Shown one piece after another: positions 8,066 through 15,596 of a DNA stretch of 32,238 nt. The stretch comes from Chlorobiota bacterium. GTDB taxonomy: Bacteria; Bacteroidota; Ignavibacteria; OLB7. The position numbers and the translations under genes are program-made. Numbering within the stretch: position 1 is the first letter of the stretch; every line of letters begins with the position of its first letter. The stretch is from NCBI GenBank assembly GCA_021296135.1, contig JAGWAZ010000006.1:80858-113095 (forward strand), in the 5' to 3' direction. The notes under the pieces were generated by a model. That model did not search any database. It was not told the origin of the DNA and worked only from the letters and a program-made list of their open reading frames with translations.

Positions 8066-8770
8066 TTACGGATACTCCGAGGGATCGTCACTGAAGCGAT
8101 AGTACTTTGTACCATTGATCTCAACGGTTGCTCGTTCAGGATCGTCATCTCCTCTGCTGAGGAAGGTAGGGCCAACTGACAGAGTAATTCTTTTGGGATC
8201 TTCAAACCTTGTGCTCTTTTCAGAGGCTCCTACAAGCATCGAGTCGGATACGCAGGAGCCGTCCGATTCGATCATTCTTCCACCTTCCAGTCGAAGCCAT
8301 TCGGTTACCCTTAGCTCCAACCCATCGGTGCCGGTTCGCTCCCAGCCCCCTTTGCTCCAGACCAGACGTTTTGCGCAGTCCATCTGGTTCTCATTGAGGA
8401 TAAACGTCCCATCGGCAAAGAACTGATAGGCAGTTGACCACCCAGTTGCCATTGTTCGGCTGTCCTGCCAAACTCCAACGAGAGGATCATCTTCATGAGA
8501 GCCTTTATCTTCAGGCTTGTTCTGTATATCCATCTCTTGAGATGAGGCTTCAGGGAGATTCACTATGGTGTCAGAGGCATCATGCTCTTCCACACGAACT
8601 TTTTCTCTGTTTCCGCAAGCTATAAAAATAGCTCCATGCCGAAGCATGGGGTAGAAGATTGCCCCGTTCACCAAAGCACCATCGGTGCGAGCCTGATTCA
8701 GGAAACGGTTCGCTCCTACGGAGCTGATTTCGAGTCGCGTAGCGACCTTTGATCTAAGAATGTCGATCAA
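8066..8770 (-). CDS. Hypothetical lipocalin-like lipoprotein with repeat-encoded N-terminus
   Basis: 234 residues if read from the most upstream ATG. The body (about 75-234) has PLVGVWQDS, FFADGTFILNE and SKGGWERTGTD, the pattern of small lipocalin-like 'fraction-remaining' domains that start with a GxW motif. Residues 1 to about 51 are encoded by a cluster of perfect hairpins (see the repeat at 8618-8746) and look unlike a normal leader. An alternative ATG at 8645-8647 (residue 42) would give MLRHGAIFIAC, a very short hydrophobic run ending in a lipobox-like I-A-C52-G-N. The repeat ends almost exactly at that cysteine codon. A reasonable reading is that the original lipoprotein signal was replaced or disrupted by the repeat. 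The gene may still be expressed or may be degrading. Function unknown. Confidence 0.6.
   Translation of the reverse strand: MIDILRSKVATRLEISSVGANRFLNQARTDGALVNGAIFYPMLRHGAIFIACGNREKVRVEEHDASDTIVNLPEASSQEMDIQNKPEDKGSHEDDPLVGVWQDSRTMATGWSTAYQFFADGTFILNENQMDCAKRLVWSKGGWERTGTDGLELRVTEWLRLEGGRMIESDGSCVSDSMLVGASEKSTRFEDPKRITLSVGPTFLSRGDDDPERATVEINGTKYYRFSDDPSEYP
8618..8746. repeat. Hairpin-array interspersed repeat, copy 1
   Basis: About 130 bases packed with short perfect stem-loops: AGCTAT/ATAGCT at 8618-8633, CCATGC/GCATGG at 8634-8649, GCACC-ATC-GGTGC at 8675-8687, GCTCC-TAC-GGAGC at 8712-8724 and GTCGC-GTA-GCGAC at 8734-8746. The last two recur at 11766-11778 and, inverted, at 11936-11948. 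Such REP-like or MITE-like arrays occur in many Bacteroidota genomes. No transposase or RAYT gene is present in the window. The element overlaps the 5' end of the adjacent minus-strand ORF. Confidence 0.75.
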
Positions 8771-8788
8771 CGATGTTCGATCTATGAT

Positions 8789-9100
8789 CTATTTGTTTTG
8801 GCTATATGCTGAATAAACGGCTGAATCAGAGAATGTTTTCCAGGTTTGCCAAGTTGATAGCCCGGCAAAAGCGTAGTAAGCCAATTGTTGACTATCGCCT
8901 TGAGCCGCATAGCGACTAAGAGCATCCGAAGCATCCCAAACGAACCGTCCGTAGTCAACAGGGATCTCGGTTGAGAGAACCTTCTGCCCGAGCACATCGG
9001 TGATCTGAAGACTTCCCTTGTTCCCCTGTCTCCGCCACTCCTTGTTCCCTTCTGCCAGGAAACAACGACTTCTCCCGATGAAGGATCAGGACATTTTTTT
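8789..9100 (-). pseudogene. Frameshifted remnant of a T9SS type A C-terminal sorting domain
   Basis: In one minus-strand frame (about 9072-9100) the translation is KKCPDPSSGEVVVSWQKG, matching the PNPSSGxxxVxW opening of the T9SS sorting domain. About 45 bases downstream the match continues in the next frame with SLQITDVLGQKVLS and YGRFVWDASDA, the domain's DxxGxxV core and later strand. That frame ends at a TAG at 8789. The upstream part of the protein is absent, because the convergently read deacetylase gene begins at 9141. So this is a tail whose body is lost and whose frame is broken around 9030-9060. It reads on after the core with an atypical AYYAFAGLSTWQTW stretch. A sequencing indel would explain the shift but not the missing body. 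Confidence 0.5.
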
Positions 9101-9140
9101 ACGGTGATGCTTTTCCTCCCTGGCCCTATCTTTCGATTCC

Positions 9141-10706
9141 ATGAGCCGTACTTTATCCATCGGGTTGCTTGACAGGACACCTGGCTGGGATATCCTGCTG
9201 GAGTGGACAGGCGCTCCCTGGCGAGTTGTGCACAATGTGTCAGAGCTTTCCGTTGAACGCTTTGCCCTTATAATAACCAACCGACATCTTTGGAAGGAAG
9301 AGATTGAGGCTGTTGAGGCGTTTGTTTCCTCCGGTGGGGCGGTTCTTGATATCGGCCGATTCCTTCCACACATGATGCCGAATGCAATCGAACGCCGATG
9401 GTTTACTTCTGTTTTGTCGGGCGCATCCGATGCGTTCTCTACAGGTATTCCTATTCTTGATCTTCACGGCAGAGGTGTTGGACCTCGACAGAGGGATCTG
9501 CTCAACGGCTTGCTTGGGTTCTTCCCGATGGGACGGGGAGTTGTAGCGACTCTCGGGATTGATCCGGGATTGATGATGTATGACTATCGAGCCAGAGCCA
9601 AACGCTTCCCAGGCCTTGACGGTAAACATCCTGCAGAGCGTGTTGCACGGTTGACCAAGGGTGAGATCGGATTGTTACTTCGTAGGATTGTCGTTCATCT
9701 GTTCCATGAACAACGTCTTCCGTTTGTTCGCAAGCGTTCTTTCCCGGCCGATGCATCGAATGTCTTCTGCTTCCGTGTCGATAGTGACTATGGGAGCCGG
9801 GAGCAGATCGATGCTCTCTACGACGTTGCCCGGTCAACATCCATGCCGATGACCTGGTTCATTCACACGGAAGGACATTCGGGATGGCTTGATCGCTTTG
9901 TCCGGTTTGAAGGGCAGGAGAGTGCCTTTCATTGTTCGCGACATAAAACGTTTCCTGAGAAGGAGAGAAATCTGGCAAACATGCAAGAGGGTTGCAGAGC
10001 TTTGAAGGATGCCGGGCTTGAGGTCTCGGGATATGCTGCCCCAAACGGAATCTGGCACCATGGTATAGCCCAGGCAATAGAGGAACAGGATTTTCTTTAT
10101 TCATCGGAATTCGGGCTGGCCTATGATGCTCTTCCGTTCAATCCGATTCTACCAATGAATCGTCGCGTCAACAACGACTTCTACCGAGCGCTTCAGATTC
10201 CGGTCCATCCGATTTCAGTTGGCAATCTCGCGCGTGTTGGTATTTCAGATGAGCGAATGATTGATTACTATAAGAATGTGATTGCCTGGAAAGAGTATAG
10301 TCAGGAGCCTTTAATCTTCTATCATCATCCAACACATGAGCGATGGGGAGTGGTGGAACAGATTATTGAAGCGGCGCATAACCCGAACGTTCTCCTTCTG
10401 AGGTTCGGAGAATATGCCGAGTGGTGGTCCAAGCGAACGGTGAGTCAGTTTGAAGTGGCTCTTGATGATGGGAATTTGAACCTGTACTCCTATAACCGGG
10501 ATTCATCCGTTTTTCTTGATCTGTTTTTTGATGATGGAACTGTTGGAATTGTGAAGGATGATGGAATGATTTCTCTTGCGGATATACCGAAGATGTATCC
10601 TTCCAACCCACCCGAGAGTCGGGAGAAACATAGTCACCTGCGAAAATTTTCGTTCACTGTTGCGCGACGTGCGTTGCGTGACTCTTTGATCAGGATGGGC
10701 CGATGA
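9141..10706 (+). CDS. Polysaccharide deacetylase-like protein with GATase-like N-terminal domain
   Basis: 521 residues. The N-terminal 1-130 (WRVVHNVSEL, FALIITN, EAFVSSGGAVLDIG) resembles a ThuA/class I GATase-like Rossmann domain without an obvious catalytic Cys. Residues about 205-400 form a NodB-type deacetylase: FRVDSD with Asp214 and Asp216, HCSRH with His264/His268 as likely metal ligands, YAAPNGIW at about 298-305, and FYHHPTH near 395. Family members remove N- or O-acetyl groups from polysaccharides using a divalent metal. There is no signal peptide, which suggests a cytoplasmic role or action on a lipid-linked intermediate. Its stop codon overlaps the start of the GT4 gene (ATGA at 10703-10706), so the two are translationally coupled and probably act in one glycan pathway. 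The exact substrate is unknown. Confidence 0.82.
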   Translation: MSRTLSIGLLDRTPGWDILLEWTGAPWRVVHNVSELSVERFALIITNRHLWKEEIEAVEAFVSSGGAVLDIGRFLPHMMPNAIERRWFTSVLSGASDAFSTGIPILDLHGRGVGPRQRDLLNGLLGFFPMGRGVVATLGIDPGLMMYDYRARAKRFPGLDGKHPAERVARLTKGEIGLLLRRIVVHLFHEQRLPFVRKRSFPADASNVFCFRVDSDYGSREQIDALYDVARSTSMPMTWFIHTEGHSGWLDRFVRFEGQESAFHCSRHKTFPEKERNLANMQEGCRALKDAGLEVSGYAAPNGIWHHGIAQAIEEQDFLYSSEFGLAYDALPFNPILPMNRRVNNDFYRALQIPVHPISVGNLARVGISDERMIDYYKNVIAWKEYSQEPLIFYHHPTHERWGVVEQIIEAAHNPNVLLLRFGEYAEWWSKRTVSQFEVALDDGNLNLYSYNRDSSVFLDLFFDDGTVGIVKDDGMISLADIPKMYPSNPPESREKHSHLRKFSFTVARRALRDSLIRMGR

Positions 10707-11734
10707 AGGTCTGCTTTATCGCGCAACAGAGCGTCTCGATGGTTGGCGGCGGACCGTTTATTCAGCTACGAGAGACAGCCCGTTATCTCCCGGAGTTTGG
10801 AGTCGACGTTGAGTGGTTTAATCAGTGGGAGGATTTTCCGCCAGACAAGTACGACCTGGTTCACATCTTTGGTGCAAGCTTTATGAGCTATGATATCGCA
10901 CTTCGCCTTCATCACTTTGGAATACCTTTCGTTGTCTCGTCGATCTTCTTCACAATGCGCTCTCCTCGTTCTGTTCGTACCGCTCGACGTGTTATCAGGC
11001 TTGTATCACGTCTCCTTAGAGGTCTTCGGACGGACTATACATTCACCGCGGATATTTGCCGAATGAGTAGAATGGTGCTGCCAAACACTGCTGCCGAGGC
11101 AGAGATTATCGTGAAAGGGATGGAAGTTCCATCAGCTAACGTCCGGATTATTCCTAACGGAGTCGACCCCCGTTTTGCGCAGGCTGATCCTGCGTTCTTT
11201 GTCAACAAATATGATGTCAGGGATTTCGTGCTGAACGTCGGGCATATCGGAACGGGCCGGAAAAACCTGTTGAACCTGATCCGGGCAATGAAGGATATAG
11301 ATCGTTCTCTTGTGATTATTGGCAAGGTACAGCAAGGGGAGTATGCCGACGTCTGTCTTCGGGAGGCGAAGGCCAATCCTCATATAACGATTATTGAAGG
11401 CTTGCCAAATGATTCCGGGATGCTTGCTTCAGCCTATGCCGCCTCCGAAATCTTTGCGTTGCCTTCTCTGTTTGAAACTCCTGGAATTGCTGCGCTTGAG
11501 GCTGGCCTTGCTGGTGCAAAGATCGTTATCACGCCTTATGGTGGAACGCGTGATTATTTCGACGATGAAGCGATCTATGTGGAGCCAAGATCTGTAGAAT
11601 CAATTAAAAAAGGAATTGAGGAGAGTCTCCGACTACCGAAATCGACAACATTACGTAAGCGCATTTTAGGTGAATACACATGGAGGAACGTCGCAGAAAA
11701 GACGGCACAGGCATATAAAGATGCGTTGTCATAG
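10703..11734 (+). CDS. Glycosyltransferase family 4 (GT-B fold)
   Basis: 343 residues, slightly short for GT4. Seen: an N-terminal loop MVGGGPFIQLRE at about 13-24 (acceptor-side glycine loop); VRIIPNGVDPRF at 147-158, the typical GT4 hinge motif; NVGHIGTGRKNLLNLIRAM at 178-196 with the donor-phosphate Arg/Lys pair; and LFETPGIAALEAG with Glu258 and Glu266 (the EX7E motif). It transfers a sugar from a nucleotide donor, with retention, onto a glycan or lipid acceptor in the cytoplasm or at the inner membrane. It overlaps the deacetylase gene by 4 bases, so they form a two-gene unit. The hairpin-array repeat begins about 30 bases after its stop and may sit in the transcript's 3' end. Donor and acceptor cannot be predicted. 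Confidence 0.92.
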   Translation: MKVCFIAQQSVSMVGGGPFIQLRETARYLPEFGVDVEWFNQWEDFPPDKYDLVHIFGASFMSYDIALRLHHFGIPFVVSSIFFTMRSPRSVRTARRVIRLVSRLLRGLRTDYTFTADICRMSRMVLPNTAAEAEIIVKGMEVPSANVRIIPNGVDPRFAQADPAFFVNKYDVRDFVLNVGHIGTGRKNLLNLIRAMKDIDRSLVIIGKVQQGEYADVCLREAKANPHITIIEGLPNDSGMLASAYAASEIFALPSLFETPGIAALEAGLAGAKIVITPYGGTRDYFDDEAIYVEPRSVESIKKGIEESLRLPKSTTLRKRILGEYTWRNVAEKTAQAYKDALS

Positions 11735-11762
11735 TGTGGGATTTGAAGCGAAGAGATAACGG

Positions 11763-11950
11763 GTCGCTCCTACGGAGCTTGTTCAAGCCAAGCCCCTTGC
11801 TAGCCCTGCACTTCCGTACAGGGCTAAGGACAGCTCGCCACTCCCTGGCGGAAGCTAGCCCAGCCGTAAACGACTGGGCTAGCTTTGCCCTCATCGTCCC
11901 AGCCGTAAACAGCTGGGCTAGTTTCCCAACCGAGCGTCGCTACGCGACTT
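11763..11950. repeat. Hairpin-array interspersed repeat, copy 2
   Basis: About 190 bases made of stem-loops: GCTCC-TAC-GGAGC at 11766-11778, TAGCCCTG/CAGGGCTA at 11801-11826, CGCCA/TGGCG at 11836-11850, GCTAGCCCAG/CTGGGCTAGC at 11854-11883, CCCAGC/GCTGGG at 11898-11917 and GTCGC-TAC-GCGAC at 11936-11948. The fourth and fifth are diverged direct copies sharing CCCAGCCGTAAAC. The first and last modules also occur in copy 1 (8618-8746), where they lie side by side; here they bracket the others. No ORF crosses it convincingly. Nothing recognisable follows in 11951-12153. Confidence 0.78.
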
Positions 11951-12153
11951 GAACAACATTGCAATGGCAATCTTCAACCCCGTGTTTCCGCCTGGTCTAT
12001 ACTACGGCAGCCATGTGGAAACTTGTTTGTAAAGTTATTTACCCGTTATACCTTCCCGTTGTCCTAAATTGTGGTTTGAACAACTATGAATTACAACAAC
12101 GATTTCATCGTCTATTTTGACCCATTTCAAATACCGGGCGTTTTCGGGATAGA

Positions 12154-12315
12154 ATGAGACTTTTTCAAGTCTTGTCCATCTCGCTTCAAGATGATGCCGA
12201 TCAGGAGTGCGGGTCGGTCTCTGTTGTATACGGATGTTTACGTAAACATGGGGCTTGGCTTTGTAATGTTGAGTCCAATAACGAAGAGACTTTGTTGCAG
12301 TTCAGTAAAAGGTGA
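12154..12315 (+). CDS. Possible 53-residue ORF coupled to deformylase
   Basis: The ORF begins with MRLFQVLSISLQDDADQ and ends in LLQFSKR. Its TGA (12313-12315) overlaps the deformylase ATG (12315-12317) as TGATG, the classic arrangement for translational coupling. A GGGAT sequence lies a few bases upstream of its ATG, and an in-frame stop at 12118-12120 bounds it. The two Cys and mixed composition match no family I know. Without it there is no gene between 11735 and 12314. It may be a coupling leader, a small protein or chance. Confidence 0.33.
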   Translation: MRLFQVLSISLQDDADQECGSVSVVYGCLRKHGAWLCNVESNNEETLLQFSKR

Positions 12316-12866
12316 TGGAAGTTCTACCAGTCTATACATACGACCACCCGATCCTTCGTAAGAAGCTGAGGCCGGTTGAGGAGATCACCGAAGAAGTGAT
12401 CGAGCTCGCGCTTGCAATGCACCGTACGATGAAGAATGCTGACGGGATTGGTCTTGCAGCCAATCAGGTCGGTCGTGATATGCAGATGTTGGTTATCGAC
12501 CTCAGCCATACGGAGGGGAATGAAGATGTAAAGCCATTGACCGTGATAAACCCGGCGATCAAAGCATACTCCGAAGAAGAAGTTCCGTTCGAAGAAGGAT
12601 GTCTGAGCCTGCCCAATCTTCGAGCAGATGTGATTCGCCCCGAAGCAATCCAGGTCAAGTTTTATGATACGGCAATGAAGGAACATGAAATGGAAGCCGA
12701 TGGTCTTCTTGCTCGTGTGATGCAGCATGAGGTCAACCATCTTCATGGAATCTATCTCTTCGATCATCTCTCTCCAATGCGCAGAGCATTGCTGAAGAGG
12801 AAACTTCTGGGGATCAAGCGGGGTGAGGTTGAGACTGATTACCCGCTTTGGAGAGATGAAGGATGA
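12315..12866 (+). CDS. def: Peptide deformylase
   Basis: 183 residues, normal length. It removes the N-formyl group from nascent proteins at the ribosome exit. All three family motifs are present: GIGLAANQ at 44-51, EGCLSLP at 94-100 (metal ligand Cys96) and HEVNH at 138-142 (metal ligands His138 and His142, catalytic Glu139). The usual third motif is HExDH; here Asn141 replaces the Asp, a position that is not a metal ligand. I chose the ATG at 12315; a GTG directly before it (12312) is in frame and would add one residue. AAAAGG lies just upstream but too close to be a clear ribosome site, which suggests coupling to the small ORF before it. alaS follows after 122 bases on the same strand. Confidence 0.96.
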   Translation: MEVLPVYTYDHPILRKKLRPVEEITEEVIELALAMHRTMKNADGIGLAANQVGRDMQMLVIDLSHTEGNEDVKPLTVINPAIKAYSEEEVPFEEGCLSLPNLRADVIRPEAIQVKFYDTAMKEHEMEADGLLARVMQHEVNHLHGIYLFDHLSPMRRALLKRKLLGIKRGEVETDYPLWRDEG

Positions 12867-12961
12867 AAGAATATGCGTTGTTGCTCTCCTTATCCCAGCT
12901 GGGGAATCAGGGTCTGGATGAACACGTATTGGGAAAGAGTTGGGGTGAGGGCCATTGGTGA
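12863..12961 (+). repeat. Intergenic segment with common repeat-like sequence and a 32-codon ORF
   Basis: A 32-codon ORF (MKEYALLLSLSQLGNQG and on) starts at an ATGA overlapping the deformylase stop. The segment contains CTCTCCTTATCCCAGCTGGGG and ends with GTTGGGGTGAGGGCC. The latter resembles the GGTTGGGGTGAGGG intergenic sequence dispersed in many bacterial genomes, so I favour a worn repeat that happens to be open over a real gene. The recognition is from memory and unchecked. Confidence 0.3.
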
Positions 12962-12988
12962 TTTTTCTTTTGAACTTTTACATGACTC

Positions 12989-15571
12989 ATGACTTCGCAG
13001 GAATTACGTCGTTCGTTTCTCGACTTTTTCAAGGATAAAGGGCATACGGTTGTCCCTTCTCTGCCAGTGATCCCGCACGGTGATCCAACCCTCTATTTCA
13101 CCAATGCAGGAATGAATCAGTTCAAGGATGTCTTCCTTGGAACCGGTTCTCGTGATTATTCCCGGGCAGTCGATACACAGAAGTGTATTCGGGTTTCCGG
13201 AAAGCACAATGATCTCGAAGAGGTTGGACATGATACCTACCATCATACCCTCTTTGAGATGCTCGGCAACTGGTCGTTCGGCGACTACTACAAGGAGGAG
13301 GCGATCTCTTGGGCGTGGGAACTGCTGACAGGGGTCTGGGGAGTTGATCCTAAGCGACTTCATGTGACTGTCTATCGAGCCGACGATGGAAGTGAACAGG
13401 ATGATGAAGCCTATGAGATCTGGAAGAAACAACCGGGACTCGGTCCCGATCACATTCATTGGTTTGGGGTGGAGGATAACTTCTGGGAGATGGGAGAGAC
13501 CGGCCCATGCGGCCCATGCTCCGAAATTCATTTCGACAGAACGGCTGATCTTTCCGGTGGCCCTCTTGTCAATGTCGGCGTGCAGGATGTGATCGAAATC
13601 TGGAACCTTGTCTTTATCCAGTTCAATTGTGATGCGGAAGGAAAGCTACATGAGCTCCCGGCAAAACATGTTGACACCGGTATGGGTTTCGAGCGGGTAT
13701 GTGCAGTGATGCAGGGTGTGCAGAGCAATTACGATACGGACGTCTTTACTCCATTGCTGAGAGCAATCGGGGAGATTGCCGGAAGCGAGTATACCGGTTC
13801 AATCGATGAGAAGAAGGACATTGCAATGCGTGTGATTGCCGATCATGTTCGTGCCCTCTCCTTTGCGATTGCCGATGGTGCCGTGCCGGGCAATACGGGA
13901 CGTGGCTATGTGCTACGCAGAATCCTTCGACGCGCTGTCAAGTATGCTTTCCTTGATCTCGACGTGAAGGAACCACTCCTCTACAAATTGGTTCCCACAC
14001 TTGTGGAGACGATGGGGGAGACCTTCCCAGAAATAGTCAAGCAGCAGGAGTATATCGAAAAGATCATCAAAGCGGAAGAAGAAGGCTTTCTCGAAACTTT
14101 GGAGCATGGAGTCAAGGAGTTTACGAGTCGTATTCACGATGGAAGAATTACCGATGCCGACGCTTTTATGCTCTACGACACCTTTGGCTTCCCCCTCGAC
14201 CTAACTGTACTGATGGCACGTGAACAGGGAATGACGGTCGATGTCGAAGGCTTTAACAAGCTGATGGAAGAGCAGAAGCAACGTGCACGCGACGCTCGCA
14301 AATCTGTTTCGCAGGAAGTGAGTGATCTGCAGATTGACGGGTCAACTGAATTTGTCGGATACACGGAAGAAGAGATCGAGGCTTTTGTTTTAAAAGTCGT
14401 AGAAGGAGGAGTTGTGCTCGACAAAACTCCTTTCTATGCTGAAATGGGTGGTCAGGTAGCTGATACAGGTGAGATTGTTGTTGGTGGTGAACACTATCGG
14501 ATTGATGATGTCCGCAAGGTGGGGGATGCCTTCGTTCATATCGTTGTGGATGACGTAGAAGTCAAGAAAGGGGAGAGCGTTCATGCCGAGATAGATCATG
14601 ATCGTCGCGCAGCGATTGAGCGGAATCATTCGGCAACGCATATTCTGCATGAGGCACTGCGCTGGGTGTTGGGAGATCACGTGCAACAGGCCGGTTCGCT
14701 TGTTGCCCCTGACCATCTTCGTTTTGACTTCAATCATTTCAGCAAGGTGAGTGAAGAGGAGTTGCGAGATATCGAAAGTTTGGTGAACGAGAAGATTCGT
14801 GAAGCTATTGCAGTTGAAACCGAAGAGATGGCTTTTGATGAAGCACGTAAAATTCCGAACGTCAAGATGTTCTTTGGCGACAAATATGGTTCGGAAGTTC
14901 GTGTAGTGACGATTGATCCAGATTTCTCACGAGAGTTTTGTGGCGGAACGCATGTCGATAACAGTGCTGAAATCGGTCTTCTGAAATTGACATCTGAAGA
15001 GAGTATTCAATCCGGTGTTCGCCGTGTCAACGCTGTGACAGGCCTTACTGCCGATGAGCTATTGATAGGGCGTTACACAGAAATCGAACGCCTCTCGCAT
15101 CTACTGAATGTGACTGATCGCGAACTCTACCGCCGGATTGAAGAATTGCTTGAAGAAAAAAAGAATCTGGAGAAAGAGCTTGCGAAGCTGCGGCAGGAAG
15201 AGGCTGCCGGTGGTCTTGGTGCGATTCTTGCCAAGCCGGTTGAGGGCAACGGCGTCAAAATTGTTTCCGGGCGTGTTAATGTATCGAACATAGATAGCCT
15301 GAAGGAACTTGGCGATAAGCTGCGCGAGGGGTTGTCTGGCATGGGAGGAGGGATTGGCCTGCTTGGAACTGAGATTGATGGTAAGGCGATGCTAGTCTGT
15401 GTCGTAACCGATAATCTGACAAGAGACTATCCTGCAGGAAAAATCGTCGGAGCAGCAGCCAAACAGCTTGGCGGTGGCGGTGGCGGTAAACCTCATATGG
15501 CAACAGCCGGTGGAAAAGACGTCTCGAAATTGGATGAGGTGTTGGACGGGGTGAAGGAGTTAGTTGAGTGA
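12989..15571 (+). CDS. alaS: Alanyl-tRNA synthetase
   Basis: 860 residues, full length. It charges tRNA-Ala and edits mischarged Ser/Gly. Domains in order: the class II catalytic core, with TNAGMNQFKDVFLG at 38-51, KHNDLEEVGHDTYHHTLFEMLGNWSFGDY around 72-100 and the motif 3 region near GNTGRGYVLRRILRR at 301-315; the tRNA-recognition helices; the editing domain with HSATH (His547, His551) and CGGTH (Cys651, His655) as metal ligands; a coiled linker at about 665-730; and the C-Ala DHHA1 domain with the glycine-rich GGGGGGKPHMATAGG near the end. The ATG follows a short gap after def; a second ATG lies 8 bases upstream out of frame. No T-box or other leader is visible. It converges with the BtuF-like gene, with 25 bases between stops. 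Confidence 0.98.
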   Translation: MTSQELRRSFLDFFKDKGHTVVPSLPVIPHGDPTLYFTNAGMNQFKDVFLGTGSRDYSRAVDTQKCIRVSGKHNDLEEVGHDTYHHTLFEMLGNWSFGDYYKEEAISWAWELLTGVWGVDPKRLHVTVYRADDGSEQDDEAYEIWKKQPGLGPDHIHWFGVEDNFWEMGETGPCGPCSEIHFDRTADLSGGPLVNVGVQDVIEIWNLVFIQFNCDAEGKLHELPAKHVDTGMGFERVCAVMQGVQSNYDTDVFTPLLRAIGEIAGSEYTGSIDEKKDIAMRVIADHVRALSFAIADGAVPGNTGRGYVLRRILRRAVKYAFLDLDVKEPLLYKLVPTLVETMGETFPEIVKQQEYIEKIIKAEEEGFLETLEHGVKEFTSRIHDGRITDADAFMLYDTFGFPLDLTVLMAREQGMTVDVEGFNKLMEEQKQRARDARKSVSQEVSDLQIDGSTEFVGYTEEEIEAFVLKVVEGGVVLDKTPFYAEMGGQVADTGEIVVGGEHYRIDDVRKVGDAFVHIVVDDVEVKKGESVHAEIDHDRRAAIERNHSATHILHEALRWVLGDHVQQAGSLVAPDHLRFDFNHFSKVSEEELRDIESLVNEKIREAIAVETEEMAFDEARKIPNVKMFFGDKYGSEVRVVTIDPDFSREFCGGTHVDNSAEIGLLKLTSEESIQSGVRRVNAVTGLTADELLIGRYTEIERLSHLLNVTDRELYRRIEELLEEKKNLEKELAKLRQEEAAGGLGAILAKPVEGNGVKIVSGRVNVSNIDSLKELGDKLREGLSGMGGGIGLLGTEIDGKAMLVCVVTDNLTRDYPAGKIVGAAAKQLGGGGGGKPHMATAGGKDVSKLDEVLDGVKELVE

Positions 15572-15596
15572 CAGTACTGGGTGACGGCCGTTTGAG

